64,000 nucleotides of DNA from Aedes albopictus. Its lineage: Eukaryota; Arthropoda; Insecta; Diptera; Culicidae. This document shows, one piece after another, positions 54,301 through 64,000 of the stretch (its first letter is position 1; every line of letters starts with the position of its first letter). The notes beneath the pieces are model-generated. The model was not told the DNA's origin. It worked only from the letters and a program-made list of their open reading frames with translations, and did not search any database. The position numbers and the translations under genes are program-made. The DNA is taken from NCBI RefSeq assembly GCF_035046485.1, contig NC_085136.1, positions 79,191,734-79,255,733 of the forward strand, in the 5' to 3' direction.

Positions 54301-57300
54301 GCGCCGGTTTTGGTCAGTCTAAGGGAAATCATTTTTATAAAAATAACCAATAATCCTATGAAAACAACCAATGAGTCAAATGAAAGATTTCAATCTATGT
54401 TTTGAAGGAAAAATGCAGAAATCAATACTTGATTTTTGTATTAAAAGTGGCACTGGCCAAAATAGAAGCTCTGCCGCAGTTTTGGCCATATTCTTAAGTT
54501 TGGTTTCTATTTTGGCCAATCACGTGTATTTCTTATGGGAGTGGCCAAATTAGAAGCACCCTGGCCAAAATAGATATATAGGAGCTGATTTTTTTAAGAA
54601 ATATATTTTTTTCTTCCAGTTTTTAATCAAAATGTGTGGTTTTCACAGCTGTAATCATCATATTGTATTAGGATCTACTAGGTAAAAATTAATTTACGCC
54701 GATTTAGATCGCAACAGGCTCAATACCGCACTATGGCCAAAACTCCGGACTGGCCAAAACTGAAGCTTCTACCCTAGCTGAAGCTGTTTTTGTTACTTTT
54801 GTTGTTGAAGCTGTTATTGGAGGGTCTGTTGAATCAGCACGCAGCGATGTACAAAGAACGCAATACACGATCGAAGTACGTAATCCAGTTCACGCTGAAA
54901 AACTCATTGGTCTCACTGAACTATCCGACGGAAGGCCAATCTGCATCGCGCTGCATCCCAAATTGAATTAGAGCATGTGTATCTATCAACAACAGAATTG
55001 TTGCATATTACAGAACAGGATATTCAAGATGCTCTGACGCCTCAGGGAGTAATTGGGGTTAATCGCATCACTCGAATCGTTGATAGGATAAAAGTGAGTA
55101 CTCCAGCGTTAATCCTGTCGTTCAACAGCACGACGTATCCTGAGCATGTGGAAGTTGGACTAACTTGCGTCGCCACGAAACCGTTCTACCCAAACCCACT
55201 ACAATGTTATGTATGCTATCGATTCGGGCATTTGAGTGAGCTCGTAGAAGACTTCAAAACGGCAACAGTTATGCAGAAGCTGCAGCTCAACCCTCAATGA
55301 GTGCATCCAGATATAACGCATTGATGGAATCCATTGAGAACAGGCAGATTAAAGAGCTGATTGCCAGCGTTAATGAAAAATCACAAGAGATCCAAAACAT
55401 GTCGAAGAAGATGGACAGCATGAAAACATACATAGCAATGCTCGCTAAAAAGGTTCGCAACCAACCCGAATCACTTCAGAAGACGAAACAACCGAAACAA
55501 ACAGATCCAATTGAGATGGACCAGACAACAGAAACAGGAAAACACAACGGTTATCCCAAACGGCAGAATCACGGAAACAACTCTAAACAAACAGCTCCTG
55601 AAATCCAAAGAATGTGTCCAGCAGATCTGGAGCCCACCACCGAAACGGTTGACGTTGAGCAACTTTGAGCAAAACGATCCCACGGATTTCCCTATGACTC
55701 CCATGTACGGGGGATAGACAAAATGATCGGGACATGTAAAATATTCACTTTTCAAAAAATGGTCAAATAGCTGTAACTTTTTGAAAAGTCTATCGAAAAA
55801 TCTAAAAATTTCACTGTAAGTTGATAAACTAGTTGTGTATCAATGATCCAATTTTGGGAAAGATCGGGCTGTTCTACATGAAATTAGAAAGATTCTGGAA
55901 AAAAATCAAAATTATCCGATAGCTAATTTTGAACTCCGATAGCTAATTTTGAACACAGACACTCTGTGCTAAGACGCTTGAAGAATGATAATCCACGAAA
56001 AGCAGCAGCTTTAACAGACTTCAAACTAGCCCGACATGAATCAAGAAAAATAGTTGAATGCGCGAAAAAGACCTCATGGGAATCGTTTGCAGCCAGTTTT
56101 AACCCCAAACATCCAGCAACGAAATGTGGCAACGCTTTAATGCCTTCTGCAGTAAACGACGAAGCCACAACCGCGTTTTGAAAATCGGCGATGAAACAGT
56201 CACTGAACCAGGGAGTATTGCAGACCAACTAGCCGATTTCTTTCAGCAAGTTTCCAGCTTATCCGAGGAAACCGAGGAAACAATCGAAAGTCAATCGAAT
56301 CATTCAGGTGACAAAACAACGATTAATGGCTTCAACGAAGACTTCACAATTGATGAGTTATTATGGGCGTTAGATAAACTGCCCCCACTCGCATAACAGT
56401 CCCATCTTTGCTGGGTTTCCTATTCATATGGGACTTTTATGCGAGTGGGGGCAGTAAAGCTGGTAGTAAATCTGTAGGAATTGACAACATTAGCTATCCA
56501 ATGCTATGTCATCTACCTATACGAGTTAAAATGCAACTACTCGACACGATCAACTGTATTTGGAGAACAGGTGAAATACCACAGATTTGGAAAGAAAGAA
56601 TTGTCATACCGATTCCCAAGTTAGGCAAGGACCCAAAAGTCCTGAGAAATCAGCGTCCAATAACTTTGCTCGGTTGCTTAGGCAAGACTGTCGAGCGCAT
56701 GGTAAATAGACGACTCGTGGAAGCTCTGGAAAAACACCAACGGTTGAATAAACACCAATTCGCCTTCCGTAAGGGTCGAGGGGTCGATCTATATTTGGCA
56801 GCATTAGAAGAATCGATACGAAACGTAGTGGATAGCAAGGTAAGGATCACTGCGAAATTCTCATGATCGATATCACAAAGGCGTATGATACAGCTAATAG
56901 GGATAAAATTATATCAATATTGGATGGCTAGGGAATCCGAGGAAGAATGCTAAATTTCGTACGAAGCTTTTTGACTGACCGGTGCTTTCGTGTTGCGGTT
57001 GGGGACACCTTGTCATCCAAGCGTGTTCAACAGACAGGAGTGCCGCAGGGATCTACATTATCAGTGACACTATTTCTCGTATTAATGGAGACGATTTTCA
57101 ATGACGCACCCAAAGAAATTGAAATGTTTGTTCGAGAAGCAAGCATTGAAGCAAGTACGATCACTAGTATTTAAGTATGCCATGCAAATATTGTTAGAGT
57201 TAAATATAGTTTTGTTGAAACCTCCGACTCGTCTAGTCACCATTTATTATCGAGGAGGAGATACTACCGACGAGAGAGAAGTACATGAGTTTGATCGGAG

Positions 57301-60300
57301 CTTTGCTTTATTTGGCGACTGACTCGTCACTCTCACACACTCACATCAGGATACCACAAGTTGCAGACCCGACATCGCTATAAGTGCGTCAATTCTTGGA
57401 CGAAAGGTTAGCAAACCAACCAAAGCGGACTGGACAGAAGCGAAACGTACGTTGCGATATTTGTATTCGACTGCTGACATGAAGTTGACACTCGGAGGAG
57501 CTGGAGACCTGATAGGATACGCTGACGCGGATTGGGCAGGAGATAAGACCGACCGTAAATCCAACACCGGCTTCGTGTTTCAACTTGGGAAAGGATCGAT
57601 ATCGTGGACAGCTCGTAAACAACAATGCGTGACACTATCTTCGACAGAAGCCGAGTATGTGGCGATTTCTGAAGCGAGCAAGGAGCTGATGTGGCTGTTG
57701 AAACTTTTGGCGGACTTGGGTGAGAAGATTCAAAAACCGGTTACGATCAAGGAAGACAACCAGAGTTATATTAGTCTGCTGCAAGCTGAAGGAGAATCCC
57801 AACGTACGAAGCATATTGATACGAAATTCAACTTCATTCGTGACATTTGCAACAATGGAACATTGAAGGTAAAGTACTGCCCAACCGAATTTATGAAAGC
57901 TGATATCCTGACAAAACCCTTGGCGCGCATCAAACACGGAATGCTGAGGGAATCTCTTGGTATACAATATATCGCACTTGAGGAGGAGTGTTCGAGAAGC
58001 AAGCATTGAAGCAAGTACGATCACTAGTATAAGTATGCCATGCAAATATTGTTAGAGTTAAATATAGTTTTGTTGAAACCTCCGACTCGTCTAGTCACCA
58101 TTTATTTCTGCTCCAAGAATGTTTGTATATGCTGACGGTGTTATAGTAGTCGTAAAAGGACATACACCTAGAGCAGTTAGGAAAAGACTGCGAAAAGCTG
58201 CCAAAGCGCTTGAAAAATGGAGCGCACGAATCGGTTTAACCATATCCAGCGAAAAAAACAGATTCATGCATATCTGCAAAAAAAAACGAAAACACCTGAT
58301 TTGATCATGAATCATGAATCCATCACTGAAGTAAAATATGCTAGAATTCTTGGAGTATTTTTCGACAGTCGCTTGAATTTTAAGAGACATGTAGCTGAAG
58401 TACGAAACAAACATCAATAAATTTTCTTAAAGCAATAGGAAACCGTATGGGTGGAGGAACCAGAAAAACACTATTACAAATCAACAACACTGTCCTTCTT
58501 CCAAAGCTACTATTTGGAATAGCATTGGTTAATAGGGGCAGTTCAACCAATATGAAAATGCTACAACCTCTATATAACGCCGGAGTACGTGAAGCATGTG
58601 GGGTATTTCGCTCAAGTCCAATCGAATCTATAATGGCAGAATCTGGACAATTACCTTTTTCTTATTTAGTAATCCAGCAGACTGCATCGAAATCTATTCG
58701 TTTAGGGGGTTCAGGGACAAGATGGCCACCCTAAGCTTAGGCGCTTTGGAAGCATATACTTTCATTAAAATATGGCTGTTTAACATTGACCCCCTTTGTT
58801 TCATGTCTTTTCTATCTTATTAACACAAAAAAGCATTTTATTTTGCACTACGAATGCAAAATAAATTCATTTGAAAAATGTTACTTTCGACATAGAATTT
58901 TTGCCATATGGGGCAAGATGGCCACCCCATCGGAGCAAGACGGCCACAGAGCTAAATTTTCACAATTAGTGTGCTTTAATCCCTAATCAACGGTCAATAA
59001 ACCAAGGTCGAATCATCCGCAACGCTTTGCCTACAGATGGTGTGGTATTTGCCAACATTATCTTTATGATAATGTTTGAAATAAAATTGATAGAAATTCG
59101 CCGGGCTTGGTGGTCTAGTGGCTACCGCTTCTGATTCGTATGCAGAAGGTCATGGGTTCAATCCCTGGCCCGTCCTTTTCATCCTACTTTGTATCTTTCT
59201 ATCTACTTTCTCTCGCTCTCTCTTCTCTACATATACAACTCATGTATATTCATATGTTCATAGCCATCGCTAGAACCAGAAACGAATTGAAAAAAAAAAT
59301 CGTTTCCCTCCCTTCCAAGTTCCACACATAGCACATTGTATATATAACGCCTATAAGTTATGCAACCAAAGCGTGCTGTGCCGCTTGACCTTATTCACCT
59401 TATTCACCACACAATCTATCACGAACACTATAAATAACCCCTATCCATGGATCGTATCACCGACCCAACGGTGACTCCCAGATCTCCCATCCTTTCCGTC
59501 TAACAAATACCCCAGTCCGTGCGGGTTGTGGGGACGCAGAGTGCTCTCGGTCTCTAGTAGCAACAACCAGTACACTCTAACATTCCTTTCCCTTCCCAGC
59601 TTGACTATAAGGACCTGGCCGGCGCCATTATTGATCAAATATGCATGAGCTGCTAAAATTGCACTTTGAGAATAAGTGGAATGTCCCAGCCCCTTATTCA
59701 GTTGGATCTCAGTGCAATTGGTACCAGTTCAGATCAATCACGGAGGAGCAACCATTGACATGTATAGTCAGAATTGATCGATCGATTGATCGATCGTGAT
59801 CGATCGATCGAAATAAAATAGATAGAAATTTCTTTGGAAATGTTCTATGATTTGGTATATTTTTTTCTTCAAACTTGTTTCTCTCGAAACGATTTATCTG
59901 CAGATACATTACTACTCTTTTCACGCATTATACTGTAATTCAACGTCTTGTAACGAACCCTCTTATGGCGGTTTTAGCTACGATTTTCCATCTCTGTACC
60001 AAAATATTCAATGAAACCAATCACCGTTCAAGAGCAAATAACTTCAAAGTTTTTCTTAGGTATCATCTACATCGTAGTTAATTTTAACAGCCCCAACTAA
60101 TATGAAAAAGCAATTTTCTGTGGTTTTGCAGTATCTTTAAACATCAATAACAGTTTTGAGGCTGCTTTAGATTGATTTTTGGATGGCGACATAGGCCTTA
60201 CCACAGGTGGCCATCTTGCCCCGAATGATTACGATACGTTTATCATTTCTTATATGGCATAATCAATTCAAAACTTTGAAATTTTATTGTTCAGGATCAA

Positions 60301-63300
60301 CAACAGTCACATATAGACACTATTAAAAATTAAAAATAATTTTTAAAACGATGTTATTTCATTACTAATCCTTAAAATCAGATGATCTGATACTATAAGA
60401 AAACACTGTTTTTGAACACTCAAACTTCAAACACTATTTTATAGTAGATTTTTCAAACAAATAGTAACTTTTTCGCACATTATAAACATGAAGCATTGTT
60501 TATAATCACAACCCATGCAGAAAATATTTTTGTGTTGCGAATTTATGCTTAAAACACAGGGTGGCCATCTTGCCCCACAACCCCCTACTAGAAAAGGAGA
60601 ATCTTCTATGTGATACCTAGACAAGAATCTAACCAACAAGAAGATGATGATGCCGCACACATCATGCGCAACTACCCTTCAATACGAAGGGCCAGACTTG
60701 CCTATGAAAACCTTACTGGCAATCGAATTCCCTGTATCGCCCATCTACCTTGCATAACTGGAAGATCTTGGTACGATAGGAAACCTAATATCGATTGGAT
60801 TGTTAAACATAATTATAAGGTTGGGCAACCACCAATCAAAGCAAACCAGATTTAACGGCATTTGCTCAACAATTCATACCAACAGTACCGAAAATTTTTC
60901 ACTGATGGCTCTGTAGACTCTGGAAACGTTGGTTTTGGAAGAGCTTCAGATAATATCAATATCTCGATTGGACTACCCAAGGAGTGCTCAGTTTTTTTTT
61001 CCGCTGAAGCAATGGCTGTGCTCTACACTGTACAAAACCTCGTCAATGAAAACGAACAAACGGTTATCATTTCGGACTCAGCAAGCACACTGGAAGCGCT
61101 TCAAAAGGGACAATCTAGACATCCTTGGATTCAACAGTTGGAGAAGGAACTATTAACAAAACGAGTTGTACTATGCTGGATACCAGGACATGTCGGAATT
61201 ACAGGAAACGTTAGAGCAGACAACCTAGCAAAGCAAGGAACAGCAGCGGAAATAATGGAAATTCTCATCCCGGGAGAAGATGCCATACGAAGTTGTAAAG
61301 CAGCTATCCGTTAAAAATGGGAAAATGAATGGTACCGATGCTCCAACTTTCTTCGGCAAGTGAAAGTCTCCACTTGACCATGGATAGATCGGTCGTCTGC
61401 AGCGGAACAGAGAGCATTAAGTAGATTAAGGATAGGGCACACGAACATAACCCATAGAGACATCTATTTAGTAGAAACTCAAATATATGTGAAACGTGTA
61501 ATGAAGTATTGACAGTGCGGCACATACTTGTGGATTGCAGAAAGTATGAATTACAAAGAAGTCAATGCTATCTTAAAGATAATTAATGTGAAATCCTTAG
61601 CTTTGAAAAAGAAGAAGACAAAGTTGTAAAATTTCTTAGACGTTCTGGTTTATTATCTAAAATTTGATACTTTTTCTCTAATTTAGTAATAGGATGAATG
61701 ACTGTATAGTTAAATCCTGAATCAAATAAAAAAAAACACTAATACACGTAATAAGCTGAACATTTTAAAACGGCATCACATTCTCGAATGGTTTGTGGTA
61801 ATTTGCTTCTTCAACATCAATGCAGTAGGAATTAAGCAAAAAATATTAAAATTCGGAAAAGCCAAAAACGTCCAAAAAATTAGCTTTTCGGGGGCAATCG
61901 CGCTGTTGCGCGAAATTGTACTCAACGTAGTAGCTTTGTTTTCTTGTACCTAGTTTGCCTTGGCTAACCATATCGCGGATGTCAACAAACAAGGTCGTGT
62001 TGGCCATCAATATCAGTGTTGACGCGATTCAACTTTCTGCGCGCCAATGCGTAATTGGGTTCTTTAGGTGTATCCTGATTATTTCATATTCTGATTCTCC
62101 GCCCAAAAATTTGCTGAAATCCAAAATTTCATAATTTTTGGAGTCCGGGAACTATTTTTAAAATGCATTTAAAGTTTGTATGGGGAAATTTTTTTGTTCG
62201 GGTCGAACTGTCACTTTATCGATTGAACTGTCATTCTATCCACGAAAATTAAAACTGTTTTGTTAATTTACCCATCAAAACAAAGGTATGGAAATCCAAT
62301 AAAATCACGTTATACTCAGAAAAATAAGCTCTTTCGATTAGGCTATAGAAAATAGCAATGTTTTATTCACTAAACAACCCAATTGCCCCCGAAAACCTAG
62401 TTTTTGGGACACACTTGGCTTTCGCGAATTTTAATAATTTTTGCCTAACTCCTACGGCATTGATGTCAAAGAAGCAAATAATCACATATTATTAGAGAAT
62501 ATTATGCCGTTTTAAAACATCCAACTTGTTACGTACCTTAGGGTGTTCCAGAACAAAATCTATCAAAAAATTAACTTTTTAAGATTTTTTGATTACAAAT
62601 GCGATAATTACATAAGTTTCATTTAATTTTATTGGCATACGATGTTTGGAAAACTTGTAGCAAACAAGTATATCTTTCAATTTGTGCAGCAAAAAAATAA
62701 TTTTTAATAAGTTTCAGTGTACTGTACTGTAGTGTTTCAGTGTAAGTAGTTTCAGTGTAGTTCAGTGTAGTCAGGTTTTTTTTTACGCGGGGGATACGTA
62801 CCGCGTAAAAAAAAACTCAGTTCAAAATTCGAAAAACCGCGTAAAAAAAGTCTCACCATTTCTCGACGAATCATGCAAAAATAAGACGATGAATTTTTTT
62901 TTTATATGGAGTTTTCATTTACGCGGCCGCGTAAATGAAAACCGCGTAAAAAAAGACCTGACTGTAGTAATGATTTTTTGAAGCTCGAAAATAGTCGAAA
63001 AACACAAAATTGATTTGATGCTGAAATTTTGACCAGTTAACATCTTTTAGGATGCCAATCAAAATATGGGGGTGGACTTGAGAATCAGAGAACATTTTTA
63101 AAAAGGTGGACAGGCCTACTGGCCATTCTTCCATCGCTGGAAATGAATTGGCTGATGAGTTAGCTCGCACTGAAGCATCACATGACTTCATTGGCCCTGA
63201 GCCAGCTATTCTGGTATCCAAGTGTTAGGTAAAGCTTCAGATTGACACCTGGGCTGCCACTCAGCACCAGACAATACTGGAATAGTTTGGAGTCATGTCG

Positions 63301-64000
63301 CCAAACAAGCCATCTCTAGGGGTGGCAAAGTATCTAACAAATCTGTCAAAGCAGAATTGCAGCATGCTGGTCAAAGCATTGACTGGCCACTGCCGATTCA
63401 GTTATCACATGGCGAATATTCAGCAAGCTGTTTCATTTGCCTGTGATAGCTGTGAATCCGATTATGGAACTTCGTATCATTTGATTGATATGTAACTGTC
63501 CAGTTTTTGCGCAACTGCGTTTCCACGTACTCGGTAATCTCTGAATCTTCAGGACGTTCTGTTCTTCTTGACCCGCTGTGGTAAAGAGCTATAGGCTCTC
63601 TTTAGGCTTAATGCGTTATCACAGTGTTCTTTTCAGGGCATTGTTTGAACCCATTGTGATACGCTTGTGCGTGTGTGACGATCCTATTCCCTTACCTGTC
63701 CTTTCCCCTGTCCCATCATTTTTCCCTTCTCTTCTCCCTCAGGTAAATGATTAATAGGCTCGTGTTCATGGCGATGGCACAAATTTCCCAAATGGAGGAG
63801 AACGTGCCTCTGGAGCCGACTGATACATGATACGTAGAAAACCTCCATAAATTACGCCCCGTTTTAAGGTGGAGGGAGCGTTTTGCAAAGTATGACGACC
63901 TATTCAAAAATGTGACACAATTCATGGAGCTTTCATCAAACATGTTTTAAATATACTCTCTTCCAATAGTGACTCACCTTTCCTTCTTCGGCGAACTCTC
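51381..64000 (-). CDS. LIG1: DNA ligase 1, ATP-dependent (two 3' exons, 5' part outside the window)
   Basis: The large last exon is 51381-53709. The upstream exon is partly visible at 63978-64000, ending AAAG/GTGAGT. The 10,268-nt intron between them has matching phase (AG plus T makes Ser) and both sides are Lys/Glu/Ser/Pro-rich, which supports the join. The exon codes about 775 residues: a low-complexity basic N-terminal tail, the DNA-binding domain, the adenylation domain with motif I KYDGER (AMP-acceptor Lys codon at 52437-52439), motif V (EGLMVK), and the OB-fold with motif VI ([10 protein letters not shown]). The enzyme joins Okazaki fragments and repair nicks in the nucleus. All motifs are intact, so the gene appears functional. 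The N-terminal PCNA-binding motif expected in LIG1 would be off the window edge. The intron is filled with transposons. Confidence 0.95.
53713..54290. other. Ligase intron, nothing recognised
   Basis: AT-rich. It contains GTGGGGGCAGGATGGG at 53842, which resembles MITE ends but has no partner here. Confidence 0.35.
54293..54774. mobile_element. TA-flanked MITE (TAGGGT...GTTTTGGCCAG), 482 bp
   Basis: Left GGGTGTGGGCGCCGGTTTTG and right, read inward, GGGTAGAAGCTTCAGTTTTG, with TA at both sides (54291-54292, 54775-54776). TGGCCAAAA-type words recur five or more times inside. Confidence 0.55.
54860..55668 (+). pseudogene. ORF1 (Gag-like) of the I-like LINE
   Basis: A first segment ([20 protein letters not shown]) breaks at a stop near 54970. 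The frame resumes as [20 protein letters not shown] and reaches the knuckle-like CYVCYRFGH at about 55208-55234. A further segment at 55297-55668 is Gln/Lys/Glu-rich with coiled-coil character. Its usual role would be RNA binding. Two frame breaks show decay. Confidence 0.7.
56379..56454. mobile_element. Miniature palindromic MITE, 76 bp, TAAA TSD
   Basis: CTGCCCCCACTCGCATAA and its inverse form about 27-bp arms around a ~22-bp loop. TAAA flanks both sides (56375-56378, 56455-56458). Removing it restores the LINE reading frame (ALDK/AGSK). Confidence 0.88.
57129..58120 (+). mobile_element. Internally deleted Ty1/copia element, about 1 kb
   Basis: Direct repeats of about 118 bp starting TGTTCGAGAAGCAAGC at 57129 and 57988 behave as LTRs. 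Between them lie only the end of reverse transcriptase ([10 protein letters not shown]) and the complete copia RNase H region. The LINE target sequence AATGTTTGT is repeated at both edges (57123-57131, 58120-58128). gag, protease, integrase and most of reverse transcriptase are missing, so it is non-autonomous. Confidence 0.85.
57452..58009 (+). pseudogene. Copia RNase H domain (end of copia pol)
   Basis: 185 residues from the open frame, with [10 protein letters not shown] (first catalytic Asp), [18 protein letters not shown] and [14 protein letters not shown], the standard order in Ty1/copia RNase H. The frame upstream (from about 57364, [15 protein letters not shown]) joins it to the end of reverse transcriptase after a frame change. 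It runs into the 3' LTR, where the last residues are encoded. Confidence 0.85.
58705..60585. mobile_element. TA-flanked TIR element (GGGGGTT...GGCAAGATGGCCACCC), 1.88 kb
   Basis: Left GGGGGTTCAGGGACAAGATG and right, read inward, GGGGGTTGTGGGGCAAGATG; TA at 58703-58704 and 60586-60587. The LINE frame closes across the site. No transposase. It carries the SINE at 59099-59809, so its own length is about 1.15 kb. Confidence 0.85.
59099..59809 (+). mobile_element. 711-bp tRNA-headed retroposon with GATC tail, 21-bp TSD
   Basis: A box (TGGTCTAGTGG) and B box (GGGTTCAATCCC) at 59109-59165. The 3' part is shared with 46381-46660. The tail is a (GATC)n-type repeat (59775-59809). TSD 59078-59098 and 59810-59830, one mismatch in 21. 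This is long for a SINE; the 3' half is probably LINE-derived. Confidence 0.85.
61761..62520. mobile_element. TIR element (ATTTTAAAACGGCAT ends) containing an older repeat
   Basis: CATTTTAAAACGGCATCACATTCTC at the left mirrors GAGAATATTATGCCGTTTTAAAACAT at the right. Inverted similarity continues inward (GCAGTAGGAATTAAGCAAAAA versus its complement; GGGGGCAAT versus ATTGCCCCC). 62085-62385 inside matches the repeat at 45243-46985 in reverse. Confidence 0.7.
62768..62964. mobile_element. MITE (AGTCAGGT...TTTTTTACGCGG family)
   Basis: Ends AGTCAGGTTTTTTTTTACGC and, read inward, AGTCAGGTCTTTTTTTACGC. Repeated ACGCGG words and an internal TTTACGCGGCCGCGTAAA palindrome at 62920-62937. It is a homologue of 26863-27035 in the opposite orientation. 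Confidence 0.75.
63118..63830 (+). pseudogene. LINE RNase H and 3' end fragment (Jockey/I/R1-type)
   Basis: 63118-63227 encodes [17 protein letters not shown], the hallmark of LINE RNase H domains, and stops at TAG. A second frame (63295-63495) contains [11 protein letters not shown] and [14 protein letters not shown], the usual C-terminal Cys/His region. The 3' UTR-like sequence runs to about 63830. It is 5'-truncated and frameshifted, in the ligase intron. Confidence 0.75.
63831..63977. other. Ligase intron, start of intron (minus strand)
   Basis: No element recognised. The GTGAGT donor of the ligase intron is at 63972-63977 on the minus strand. Confidence 0.5.

Larger units (their letters stand above)
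55960..61560 (+). pseudogene. ORF2 (reverse transcriptase and RNase H) of the I-like LINE
   Basis: Segments: 55966-56378 (N-terminal region), 56456-56866 (fingers/palm start: [31 protein letters not shown]), 56867-57128 ([20 protein letters not shown]), 58126-58704 (catalytic site reads YADG instead of YADD), and after the MITE 60862-61314 (RNase [25 protein letters not shown]), then a C-terminal zinc-binding-like region to about 61560. The lost catalytic aspartate and internal stops make it inactive. The endonuclease domain is absent. Confidence 0.85.
54780..61737 (+). mobile_element. I-like non-LTR retrotransposon, degenerate, with four nested insertions
   Basis: Plus-strand order: ORF1 with a CYVC-x4-H knuckle (54860-55668); loss of the endonuclease; reverse transcriptase (55960-58700); RNase H (60862-61314); 3' end with an A-rich AATAAAAAAAAA at about 61725-61737. 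Reverse transcriptase plus RNase H after a CCHC ORF1 fits the I superfamily. Removing the insertions at 56379-56454, 57129-58120 and 58705-60585 restores continuity at each site. Frameshifts and stops are numerous. Confidence 0.85.

Noticed and set aside
59770..59812. Microsatellite (GATC)n as an independent repeat
   Set aside because: It sits exactly at the 3' end of a retroposon with a TSD, so it is that element's tail.
1..64000. CRISPR array, operons or bacterial features
   Set aside because: The tandem repeats have no regular spacer structure. Genes contain spliceosomal introns and eukaryotic transposons, so prokaryotic features are not expected.

Overview
This is animal nuclear DNA, most likely from a culicine mosquito (Aedes-like). 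The evidence is a few intron-containing metazoan genes in a dense, nested landscape of insect transposons: Ty3/gypsy, copia, RTE/JAM1-like and I-like LINEs, several tRNA-derived SINEs, and many TA-, TAA-, TTAA-, 7-bp- and 8-bp-duplicating MITEs. There are also degenerate minisatellites whose apparent ORFs are artefacts of a 12-bp period. No database search was run. Family names come from protein motifs, terminal repeats and target-site duplications read directly from the sequence.

Layout. 1-7.1 kb: two families of degenerate minisatellite in head-to-head arms, SINEs, and a candidate two-exon gene for an 87-residue protein (6665-7066). 7.4-15.4 kb: a hAT-type MITE, then about 7.3 kb of a 12-bp satellite with higher-order duplications, interrupted and bordered by two copies of one TA-MITE. 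15.4-25.2 kb: LINE (RTE-type) and Ty3/gypsy wreckage, with nested MITEs and SINEs that have clean target-site duplications. 25.2-34.3 kb (minus): a six-exon ZAD plus C2H2 zinc-finger gene, with a 6.5-kb intron full of repeats and one damaged finger at a 37-nt intron. 31.3-35.6 kb: four copies of a 7-bp-TSD MITE in and just upstream of that gene. 35.6-37.2 kb: a TIR element carrying minisatellite. 37.65-44.20 kb: a complete, very young Ty3/gypsy retrotransposon (minus) inserted into one arm of a foldback element. It carries a small upstream ORF for an acylation-type, single-pass membrane microprotein. 44.3-49.8 kb: MITEs, a DNA transposon containing a 4 x ~100-bp tandem array, and a 2.2-kb long-inverted-repeat element.

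50.0-64.0 kb: an intronless GATAD1 gene (plus) converges on the DNA ligase I gene (minus). The ligase's large 3' exon ends at 53709. Its next upstream exon is the last 23 bases of the window, so one 10.3-kb intron holds an I-like LINE that was itself invaded by a deleted copia element, a 76-bp MITE, a 1.9-kb MITE and a 711-bp SINE.

Three cellular genes are firmly supported: the ZAD zinc-finger gene, GATAD1 and DNA ligase I. The other proteins are transposon-encoded or provisional. The most unusual items are the membrane microprotein upstream of gag in the young retrotransposon, the foldback-like minisatellites, the damaged zinc finger with a 37-nt intron, and the recurrent 7-bp-TSD MITE family.
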